This document shows, piece after piece, positions 1 through 5,256 of a stretch of 5,256 nt of DNA. The notes beneath the pieces were generated by a model, which saw only the letters and a program-made list of their open reading frames with translations, was not told the origin of the DNA and did not search any database. The position numbers and the translations under genes were made by a program. Each line of letters opens with the position of its first letter. Positions within the stretch are counted from its first letter, which is position 1. The DNA comes from an uncultured Aliiroseovarius sp. (GTDB taxonomy: Bacteria > Pseudomonadota > Alphaproteobacteria > Rhodobacterales > Rhodobacteraceae), in assembly GCA_938023895.1 (NCBI GenBank), contig CALJDH010000181.1:1-5256 (forward strand), read 5' to 3'.

Positions 1-1647
1 ACTGCCGAAGCGCAGCAGCAATCAGGGATCATGAACCTTGTGACACTGCTTCTTCCGGTGGCTTTGCTGATCGGCTTCTGGTTCTTCATGATGAACCGGA
101 TGCAAGGTCGCGGGGGCGGCGGTGCCATGGGCTTTGGAAAATCGAAAGCCAAGATGCTGACCGAACGCGAAGGCCGTGTGACCTTTGACGATGTGGCCGG
201 TATCGACGAAGCCAAAGAAGAGCTGGAAGAGATCGTGGAATTCCTGCGCAACCCGCAGAAATTCAGCCGCCTTGGCGGACAGATCCCCAAAGGCGCGCTT
301 CTTGTTGGCCCTCCGGGTACCGGTAAAACGCTTCTGGCCCGCGCGATTGCAGGCGAAGCAGGCGTGCCCTTCTTCACTATTTCGGGCTCGGATTTCGTCG
401 AGATGTTCGTCGGTGTAGGTGCAAGCCGCGTCCGTGACATGTTCGAACAGGCCAAGAAAAACGCACCCTGTATCGTTTTCATCGACGAGATCGACGCCGT
501 GGGCCGGTCGCGTGGCGCTGGCTATGGTGGTGGTAATGACGAACGCGAACAGACGCTCAACCAGCTCTTGGTCGAGATGGACGGCTTTGAAGCCAATGAA
601 GGCGTGATCATTCTGGCCGCGACCAACCGTCGTGACGTTCTGGACCCGGCTCTGCTGCGTCCCGGCCGTTTCGACCGTCAGGTCACTGTGCCGAATCCCG
701 ACATCAAAGGTCGCGAAAAAATTCTGGGCGTCCATGCTCGCAAAGTGCCGCTGGGCCCCGACGCAGACATGCGCATCATCGCGCGTGGTACGCCGGGTTT
801 CTCGGGCGCTGATCTGGCAAACCTCGTGAACGAGGCTGCGCTGATGGCTGCCCGCGTTGGCCGCCGGTTCGTGACCATGGAAGATTTCGAGAATGCGAAA
901 GACAAGGTCATGATGGGGGCCGAGCGTCGGTCCATGGTTTTGACCGATGATCAGAAAGAAAAGACCGCCTATCACGAAGCCGGTCACGCCGTGGTTGGCT
1001 TGAAGCTTCCGCAATGTGATCCGGTCTACAAGGCGACCATCATTCCGCGCGGTGGTGCGCTGGGGATGGTTGTTTCCCTACCGGAAATCGACCGCCTGAA
1101 CTGGCACAAGTCGGAATGCGAAGAAAAGCTGGCCATGACCATGGCGGGTAAAGCTGCTGAAATCATCAAGTATGGCGAAGACAATGTCTCGAACGGTCCG
1201 GCGGGGGATATCCAGCAGGCATCCGGTCTGGCGCGCGCTATGGTGATGCGCTGGGGCATGTCCGACAAGGTCGGCAACATCGACTATGCCGAAGCGCATG
1301 AGGGCTATCAGGGCAACACCGCTGGCTTCTCGGTCTCGGCGCATACGAAAGAGCTGATCGAGGGGGAAGTAAAAGGCTTCATCCAGAACGGCTATGAGAC
1401 CGCGTTCAAGATTCTGAAAGAGCACGAGCAGGAATGGGAAAATCTTGCTCAGGGGCTGCTGGAATATGAAACCCTGACCGGTGCGGAAATCGAGCGGGTG
1501 ATGAAGGGCGAACCGCCCCATGCATCCGATGACGATGATACCCCGGATGAGGGCAGCGCTCCGTCGGTCGCGGCGATCCCGAAGACCAAACCCCGCAAGA
1601 AGCCATCAGAGGATGGTGGGGATTTGGAGCCGGAACCCACTGCATAA
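1..1647 (+). CDS. ftsH: ATP-dependent zinc metalloprotease FtsH (5'-truncated by window edge)
   Basis: FtsH is a hexameric inner-membrane AAA+ protease that unfolds and degrades misfolded membrane proteins and selected short-lived cytosolic proteins. The frame is open from nt 1, so the ATG at 31 is an internal Met; roughly 90 N-terminal residues (first membrane segment and periplasmic domain) lie outside. Numbering codons from nt 1: the second membrane segment is at about 13-33, followed by a Gly-rich linker. The Walker A motif GPPGTGKT is at 103-110 (nt 307-330), the pore motif FVGVG at 136-140, Walker B VFIDEID at 159-165, and the second region of homology ends in RPGRFDR at 220-226. The protease zinc motif HEAGH is at 325-329 (nt 973-987), with the third zinc ligand Asp at 403 in the PAGDIQQA segment. 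The acidic, then Pro/Lys-rich C-terminal tail is low complexity and probably disordered. All catalytic motifs are intact. It is followed directly by an intrinsic terminator, so it is probably the last gene of its unit. Confidence 0.98.
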   Translation, partial: TAEAQQQSGIMNLVTLLLPVALLIGFWFFMMNRMQGRGGGGAMGFGKSKAKMLTEREGRVTFDDVAGIDEAKEELEEIVEFLRNPQKFSRLGGQIPKGALLVGPPGTGKTLLARAIAGEAGVPFFTISGSDFVEMFVGVGASRVRDMFEQAKKNAPCIVFIDEIDAVGRSRGAGYGGGNDEREQTLNQLLVEMDGFEANEGVIILAATNRRDVLDPALLRPGRFDRQVTVPNPDIKGREKILGVHARKVPLGPDADMRIIARGTPGFSGADLANLVNEAALMAARVGRRFVTMEDFENAKDKVMMGAERRSMVLTDDQKEKTAYHEAGHAVVGLKLPQCDPVYKATIIPRGGALGMVVSLPEIDRLNWHKSECEEKLAMTMAGKAAEIIKYGEDNVSNGPAGDIQQASGLARAMVMRWGMSDKVGNIDYAEAHEGYQGNTAGFSVSAHTKELIEGEVKGFIQNGYETAFKILKEHEQEWENLAQGLLEYETLTGAEIERVMKGEPPHASDDDDTPDEGSAPSVAAIPKTKPRKKPSEDGGDLEPEPTA

Positions 1648-1653
1648 AACGAG

Positions 1654-1688
1654 AAAACCCCAGAGCGACGTTCTGGGGTTTTTTCTTT
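1654..1688 (+). terminator. Rho-independent terminator of ftsH
   Basis: An 11-bp perfect stem (left arm 1654-1664, AAAACCCCAGA; right arm 1672-1682, TCTGGGGTTTT) has a 7-nt loop. It runs into six T (1679-1684), then C and three more T. It starts 6 nt after the ftsH stop codon. The A-rich left arm against the T tract would give some activity on the opposite strand as well. It separates ftsH transcription from the downstream gene. Confidence 0.93.
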
Positions 1689-1762
1689 CAGGACGACACT
1701 AGCTGTGAGTTGCCGTTCTTCGCGTAACCGGGCAGGGTTCCCCAAAACCAACAGGAGCCGCC

Positions 1763-2350
1763 ATGCCCGCCTTGATCCCCACTGACTACATCGCAACGAT
1801 CACATGGCTTGGGGTCACGTCCGATCGCGACAGCACCATGCGCAGCGAAGCGCGTGACGCCGTCGACGTGACGTATGATGGATTTGTTGGGGAAGCCCGA
1901 TCCGGCCTGATGCGGGCGTCCTGCCCCCGCGTGACAAACCAATACCCACAGGGGACGGAAATTCGCAACACGCGCCAGATCTCGGTCCTGTCAGCCGAGG
2001 AACTGGCCGAGGTGGCTACAGCGTTAGGGTTGGACGCGGTAGACCCTGCTTGGCTTGGCGCGTCGATGATTGTCGAGGGTATCCCCGATTTCACCCATGT
2101 CCCGCCATCCGCGCGCCTTCTGTCGGAAAACGGCACCTGCCTTGTGATCGACATGGAAAACCGCCCCTGCAATATCACGGGGCGCGAGGTCGAGCGTGCA
2201 ATGCCCGGGCATGGCATCGGGTATAAGCAAGCCGCGCAGGGAAAACGGGGGGTGACGGCGTGGGTTGAACATGCAGGCGCCTTGAAAACAGGGGATCAGA
2301 TGCGCCTGTTCGTCCCGGATCAACCGGCTTGGAACCCAGCGCAAGGCTGA
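1763..2350 (+). CDS. MOSC domain-containing protein
   Basis: This 195-residue protein is recognised as a stand-alone MOSC domain, the fold named after the C-terminal part of molybdenum cofactor sulfurase. Visible family signs are the early strand ATITWLGV (11-18), the segment RQISVLSAEELAEVA (71-85) with its typical Arg-Gln-Ile/Val pattern, the SMIVEGI strand (101-107), and the conserved Cys136 in the motif NRPCN. Near the C-terminus there is a Gly-rich stretch and the GVTAWVEHAG...GD pattern (163-178). The MOSC Cys is thought to carry or accept sulfur for metal-sulfur chemistry; the substrate here is unknown. No signal peptide or membrane segment is seen, so a cytosolic location is likely. 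The ATG at 1763 is preferred over the internal ATG at 1838 because AGGAG lies at 1753-1757 with a 5-nt spacer and the first 25 residues include the first domain strand. It stands between the ftsH terminator and the fhs leader, so it is probably transcribed alone. Confidence 0.85.
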   Translation: MPALIPTDYIATITWLGVTSDRDSTMRSEARDAVDVTYDGFVGEARSGLMRASCPRVTNQYPQGTEIRNTRQISVLSAEELAEVATALGLDAVDPAWLGASMIVEGIPDFTHVPPSARLLSENGTCLVIDMENRPCNITGREVERAMPGHGIGYKQAAQGKRGVTAWVEHAGALKTGDQMRLFVPDQPAWNPAQG

Positions 2351-2562
2351 CCGTAACAAATGCAAAGATCTTGGTGCTGTTTCGGAACCTTCGTTGCGGA
2401 TCAGAAACGTCGCGTCAATGATCCGACGAAATCGGCGGCAAACATGTCGGATTTCACCCTGTGAGTCGGTTTTAGGATCGTTATGCAGAGATAGATATTT
2501 GGCTGCAGCGCTAACAGGGATGCAGCTTACCTGAACATGCTCTCGTTTCTGAAGGATCTGCC
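2351..2562 (+). promoter_or_regulatory. Non-coding leader/promoter region of fhs
   Basis: This 212-nt gap holds no credible reading frame or RNA gene. It is more AT-rich around 2470-2500 than the flanking genes. Two weak sigma70-like pairs can be drawn: TTTAGG (2471-2476) with GATATT (2494-2499), and TTGCGG (2394-2399) with AATGAT (2417-2422), both with 17-nt spacing but each only 3/6 and 4/6 consensus matches, so neither is firm. A 6-bp inverted repeat GCTGCA/TGCAGC (2502-2507 and 2521-2526) would form a small hairpin just before the fhs ribosome site. I recognise no known riboswitch (the SAM-II pattern was considered and is not seen). No terminator for the MOSC gene is obvious here. A promoter somewhere in this gap is inferred from context. 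Confidence 0.4.
2421..2452. repeat. 7-bp inverted repeat upstream of fhs
   Basis: ATCCGAC (2421-2427) and GTCGGAT (2446-2452) are perfect inverted copies separated by 18 nt. The left arm can alternatively pair locally, CCGA (2423-2426 region) with TCGG (2432-2435) across a 5-nt loop. It could be an operator half-site pair or part of a leader structure, or chance. Confidence 0.4.
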
Positions 2563-4239
2563 ATGAGCTATAAATCTGACATCGAAATTGCCCGCGAAGC
2601 AAAAAAACGCCCGATTCAGGAAATCGGCGACAAGCTGGGCATTCCGACCGAGCACCTGCTGCCCTATGGCCACGACAAGGCCAAAGTCAGCCAGGAGTTC
2701 ATCAACTCGGTCCAGTCCAAAGAGGACGGCAAGCTGATCCTTGTGACCGCGATCAACCCGACCCCGGCTGGTGAAGGTAAAACCACCACGACCGTTGGTC
2801 TGGGTGATGGTCTGAACCGCATCGGCAAGAACGCCATGGTCTGTATCCGCGAAGCATCGCTGGGTCCGAACTTCGGTATGAAGGGTGGTGCTGCGGGTGG
2901 CGGTTACGCTCAGGTCGTTCCGATGGAAGAGATGAACCTGCACTTCACCGGTGACTTCCACGCCATCACGTCGGCGCACTCGCTGTTGTCGGCCATGATC
3001 GACAACCACATCTACTGGGGCAACGAGCTGGAGATTGACGAGCGTCGCGTGGCTTGGCGCCGCGTGGTCGACATGAACGACCGTGCTCTGCGTGATATCG
3101 TGTGCTCGCTGGGCGGCGTTGCCAACGGCTTCCCGCGTCAGACCGGTTATGACATCACCGTGGCCTCGGAAGTTATGGCGATCCTGTGTCTGGCCAACGA
3201 TCTGGAAGACCTGCAGAAGCGTTTGGGCGACATCATCGTGGCCTACACCCGCGAGCGTAAAGCCATCTACTGCCGCGACATCGGTGCTGACGGCGCCATG
3301 ACCGTTCTGCTGAAAGACGCCATGCAGCCGAACCTGGTGCAAACGCTGGAAAACAACCCGGCCTTTGTACACGGCGGCCCGTTCGCCAACATCGCACACG
3401 GCTGTAACTCGGTCATCGCGACCACCACGGCTCTGAAACTGGCCGACTATGTTGTGACCGAAGCTGGCTTTGGGGCTGATCTTGGCGCCGAGAAGTTCAT
3501 GAACATCAAGTGCCGCAAGGCCGGTCTGGCCCCCTCGGTGGTCGTACTGGTTGCGACTGTGCGTGCGATGAAGATGAACGGCGGCGTTGCCAAGGCCGAT
3601 CTGGGTGCTGAAAACGTCGAGGCCGTACAAAACGGTTGTGACAACCTGGGTCGCCACATCGAGAACCTGAAGTCCTTCGGTGTGCCGGTTGTGGTTGCCA
3701 TCAACCACTTCGTCAACGACACCGACGCCGAAGTTGCCGCGGTGAAAGACTACGTGGACGGTCACGGTGCCGAAGCCATCGTATCGCGTCACTGGGAACT
3801 GGGCTCGGAAGGCTCGGCCGATCTGGCAACACGCGTTGCTGAAATCGCAGATGCTGACGTTGCCGCATTCGCGCCGATCTATCCGGATGAAATGCCGCTC
3901 TTCGAGAAGATCGAGACCATCGCCAAGCGCATCTACCGCGCTGACGAAGTTCTGGCCGACGCCAAAGTGCGTAACCAATTGCGTGACTGGGAAGAAGCTG
4001 GCTACGGCGATCTGCCGGTCTGCATGGCGAAAACCCAGTACTCGTTCTCGACCGACCCAAGCTTGCGCGGCGCGCCCACCGGCCACTCTGTTCCGGTGCG
4101 TGAGGTTCGCCTGTCGGCTGGTGCTGGCTTCATCGTTGTCGTCTGCGGCGACATCATGACCATGCCGGGCCTGCCACGCAAACCTGCGGCTCTGTCCATC
4201 GGCCTGAATGCCGAAGGCGAGATCGAAGGCCTGTTCTAA
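2563..4239 (+). CDS. fhs: Formate-tetrahydrofolate ligase (10-formyl-THF synthetase)
   Basis: Fhs joins formate to tetrahydrofolate using ATP to give 10-formyl-THF, and can run in reverse to yield ATP and formate during C1 oxidation. It is cytosolic and usually a tetramer. The 558 residues match the family's normal length. Visible features are the P-loop [11 protein letters not shown] (66-76), the segment [20 protein letters not shown] (96-115) carrying the Arg that contacts formyl phosphate in the Moorella enzyme, [10 protein letters not shown] (126-135), [20 protein letters not shown] (264-283), [13 protein letters not shown] (300-312), the [10 protein letters not shown] segment (487-496), the [15 protein letters not shown] stretch (529-543) and the standard C-terminus ending GLF. 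One position differs from the commonest form: Ala98 where REPSLGP is usual. The start is supported by AAGGA (2552-2556) 6 nt upstream. Codon use is strongly biased (Asn almost always AAC, Leu mostly CTG), as in highly expressed genes. It is followed by a hairpin and then folD genes on the same strand. Confidence 0.98.
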   Translation: MSYKSDIEIAREAKKRPIQEIGDKLGIPTEHLLPYGHDKAKVSQEFINSVQSKEDGKLILVTAINPTPAGEGKTTTTVGLGDGLNRIGKNAMVCIREASLGPNFGMKGGAAGGGYAQVVPMEEMNLHFTGDFHAITSAHSLLSAMIDNHIYWGNELEIDERRVAWRRVVDMNDRALRDIVCSLGGVANGFPRQTGYDITVASEVMAILCLANDLEDLQKRLGDIIVAYTRERKAIYCRDIGADGAMTVLLKDAMQPNLVQTLENNPAFVHGGPFANIAHGCNSVIATTTALKLADYVVTEAGFGADLGAEKFMNIKCRKAGLAPSVVVLVATVRAMKMNGGVAKADLGAENVEAVQNGCDNLGRHIENLKSFGVPVVVAINHFVNDTDAEVAAVKDYVDGHGAEAIVSRHWELGSEGSADLATRVAEIADADVAAFAPIYPDEMPLFEKIETIAKRIYRADEVLADAKVRNQLRDWEEAGYGDLPVCMAKTQYSFSTDPSLRGAPTGHSVPVREVRLSAGAGFIVVVCGDIMTMPGLPRKPAALSIGLNAEGEIEGLF

Positions 4240-4249
4240 GAACTATCAA

Positions 4250-4280
4250 GAAGGGCGGGGATTACCCGCCCTTCACTTTT
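4250..4280 (+). terminator. GC-rich hairpin between fhs and the first folD gene (partial terminator or mRNA processing element)
   Basis: A perfect 10-bp stem GAAGGGCGGG (4250-4259) / CCCGCCCTTC (4265-4274) has a 5-nt loop GATTA. It begins 10 nt after the fhs stop codon. It is followed by AC and only four T (4277-4280), a weak U tract. Complete termination is therefore doubtful: the downstream folD gene starts 37 nt later with no obvious promoter, so the hairpin may set fhs above folD by partial termination or by protecting the fhs mRNA 3' end. Confidence 0.65.
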
Positions 4281-4316
4281 ACGACCCCCAATAATTCCCG
4301 CGAAGAAGGAGAGGCC

Positions 4317-5210
4317 ATGATTGGCAATACTGCCACTCTGATCGACGGCAAAGCTATTGCCGCAGATATGCGCAAGGATGTGGCCACACGCGCAGCCGAG
4401 CTGTCTGACAAGGGCTGGTCGCCCAAGCTGGTGTCGCTGTCCGTCGGTGATGTCGCCGCTGCTGAACTCTATGTCCGCAACCAGCAAAAATCGGCGGAAA
4501 GCGCCGGGGTCGAGTTCGAGGCGCGCAACTATCCCTCTGAGACCTCGCTTGAGCAGCTGACGGGCATCATCCAAGGTCTGAACGCCGACCCGCGTGTGAA
4601 CGGGATCATCATTCAGCGTCCGCTGCCCGACCATATCCCGGTGAAGACGCTGCAAAAGCTGGTCCATCCGTTGAAAGATGTCGAGGGGATGCACCCGGCC
4701 TCAATCGGCAACATTGTCTATAACGATTTGGCGCTTGGCCCCTGTACCGCTGTGGCCGCTGTTGAAATCCTGAAAACTCTGCCCTTGGATATGGAAGGGC
4801 TGAACGTCACCGTGATTGGCCATTCGGAAATCGTCGGCAAGCCCATCGCCTTCCTGCTGATGGGGCTGGGCGCGACGGTCACCGTGTGCCACCACATGAC
4901 CCGCTCGGTCGCGATGCATAGCCGCGCAGCGGATGCCGTGTTCGTCGCCGTGGGTAAACCCGGACTGGTGACGGGCGAGATGCTGAAACCCGGCTGCGCG
5001 GTGATCGACATCGGCATCAACCGCGTTGACGGCAAGACCGTAGGCGACGCGGATTTCGAAAGCTGCAGCCAAGTTGCCGGCTGGATTACCCCGGTTCCCG
5101 GCGGCGTTGGCCCCGTGACGGTTGCGACCCTGATGTCCAACGCGGTATTGGCAACGGAAATGCAGATGAATCACTATCGTGACGCCTATGCGCGTTCCGA
5201 GTTTGACTGA
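4317..5210 (+). CDS. folD: FolD-family methylenetetrahydrofolate dehydrogenase/cyclohydrolase paralogue with altered active site
   Basis: FolD is a cytosolic homodimer that oxidises 5,10-methylene-THF to methenyl-THF with NADP+ and hydrolyses it to 10-formyl-THF. The 297-residue length and domain order are normal: folate-binding N-terminal half, Rossmann nucleotide domain with GHSEIVGKP (168-176), and the signature TPVPGGVGPVTVATL (258-272). The numbering happens to match the human domain through residue 100. Tyr52 and Gln100 are present. However, the catalytic Lys56 of the YVxxK motif is Gln (YVRNQ, codon CAG at 4482-4484), DVDG is DVEG (Glu123, codon 4683-4685), the usual Ser49 is Ala, Leu101 is Arg, the Asn of the PxNxG segment is Ser129, and CTP is CTA145. 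In studies of the human enzyme Lys56 is needed for cyclohydrolase, so this protein probably lacks or has weak cyclohydrolase. Start: AAGGAG at 4306-4311, 5 nt before ATG. It follows fhs and precedes another folD-type gene. FolD family membership is certain; the precise activity is not. Confidence 0.9.
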   Translation: MIGNTATLIDGKAIAADMRKDVATRAAELSDKGWSPKLVSLSVGDVAAAELYVRNQQKSAESAGVEFEARNYPSETSLEQLTGIIQGLNADPRVNGIIIQRPLPDHIPVKTLQKLVHPLKDVEGMHPASIGNIVYNDLALGPCTAVAAVEILKTLPLDMEGLNVTVIGHSEIVGKPIAFLLMGLGATVTVCHHMTRSVAMHSRAADAVFVAVGKPGLVTGEMLKPGCAVIDIGINRVDGKTVGDADFESCSQVAGWITPVPGGVGPVTVATLMSNAVLATEMQMNHYRDAYARSEFD

Positions 5211-5215
5211 CAGAT

Positions 5216-5221
5216 AAGGAG
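5216..5221 (+). promoter_or_regulatory. Ribosome binding site of the second folD-type gene
   Basis: AAGGAG sits 6 nt before the ATG at 5228. An in-frame GTG at 5225 is only 3 nt away from it, which favours the ATG as start. Confidence 0.75.
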
Positions 5222-5227
5222 AGCGTG

Positions 5228-5256
5228 ATGACGGCTCAGATCATTGATGGCAAGGC
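5228..5256 (+). CDS. Start of a second FolD-type protein (3'-truncated by window edge)
   Basis: Only nine complete codons are visible, reading MTAQIIDGK, with the next codon starting GC (Ala). This matches the beginning of bacterial FolD proteins, where an (A/T)xxIIDGK start precedes the first helix; the upstream gene carries the related ATLIDGKAI. The gene starts 17 nt after the previous stop codon with a good ribosome site and no terminator between, so the two are almost certainly co-transcribed. The active site is not visible, so whether this copy keeps the catalytic Lys cannot be told here. I infer a second FolD paralogue; the evidence is short and another family is not excluded. Confidence 0.7.

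Noticed and set aside
31..33. ATG at 31 as the true ftsH start
   Set aside because: The frame is open back to nt 1 and FtsH normally has a first membrane segment and periplasmic domain before this point; no Shine-Dalgarno sequence precedes this ATG.
22..1014. A 330-codon open frame on the minus strand across ftsH
   Set aside because: It is antisense to an intact, highly conserved AAA+ protease domain, its protein shows no known motif, and no promoter or ribosome site supports it.
1710..1738. Promoter for the MOSC gene (TTGCCG at 1710-1715)
   Set aside because: The only -10 candidate at suitable spacing is a GC-rich hexamer with poor consensus match, so a promoter is likely in 1689-1762 but cannot be placed.
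2351..2562. A SAM or tetrahydrofolate riboswitch in the fhs leader
   Set aside because: I could not match the gap to any riboswitch consensus I know; only short inverted repeats are present. A covariance-model search would be decisive.
2527..4086. A 519-codon open frame on the minus strand across fhs
   Set aside because: It is codon-aligned antisense to fhs and stays open because the biased fhs gene avoids TTA, CTA and TCA. Its translation is His/Val/Asp/Thr-rich without any recognisable domain, and it starts at a GTG inside fhs.
4701..5174. Minus-strand open frames across the folD gene
   Set aside because: They are shadows of the real + strand gene, with no motif and no translation signals of their own.

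Overview
The window reads as a piece of chromosome from a marine-type alphaproteobacterium, most likely a Rhodobacteraceae/Roseobacter-group member. This is judged from the protein flavour of FtsH and Fhs, the moderately GC-rich coding sequence with strong C/G third-position preference, and the tandem folD layout. No database search was possible, so the lineage is inference. All genes I support lie on the + strand, and I see no mobile element, CRISPR array, tRNA or rRNA.

Layout: (1) nt 1-1647 is the 3' part of ftsH, the membrane-anchored AAA+ zinc protease; the frame is open at the left edge and the N-terminus is outside the window. It is closed by a clear intrinsic terminator (1654-1688). 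(2) nt 1763-2350 is a stand-alone MOSC-domain protein of unknown substrate with its own ribosome binding site. (3) nt 2351-2562 is a 212-nt non-coding leader with inverted repeats, the likely regulatory region of the next unit. (4) nt 2563-4239 is fhs, formate-tetrahydrofolate ligase. (5) nt 4250-4280 is a strong hairpin with a short T run. (6) nt 4317-5210 is a FolD-family gene whose active site differs from the family norm at several positions. (7) From nt 5228 a second FolD-type reading frame begins and runs off the right edge.

Functionally the right half is a folate one-carbon module. Fhs interconverts formate plus THF and 10-formyl-THF with ATP/ADP. FolD interconverts 10-formyl-, 5,10-methenyl- and 5,10-methylene-THF with NADP(H). 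In marine Rhodobacteraceae such genes are linked to oxidation of methyl groups from compounds such as methylated amines, as well as to purine and formyl-Met supply; which role applies here is not visible in the window.

The most interesting point is the first FolD-like protein. It keeps Tyr52 and Gln100 but has Gln in place of the catalytic Lys56, Glu in place of Asp125 (its residue 123), and further pocket changes, while a second FolD-like gene with a more usual N-terminus follows 17 nt later. A diverged and a possibly canonical paralogue in one transcript suggests division of labour or a hetero-oligomer. The rest is ordinary housekeeping sequence.
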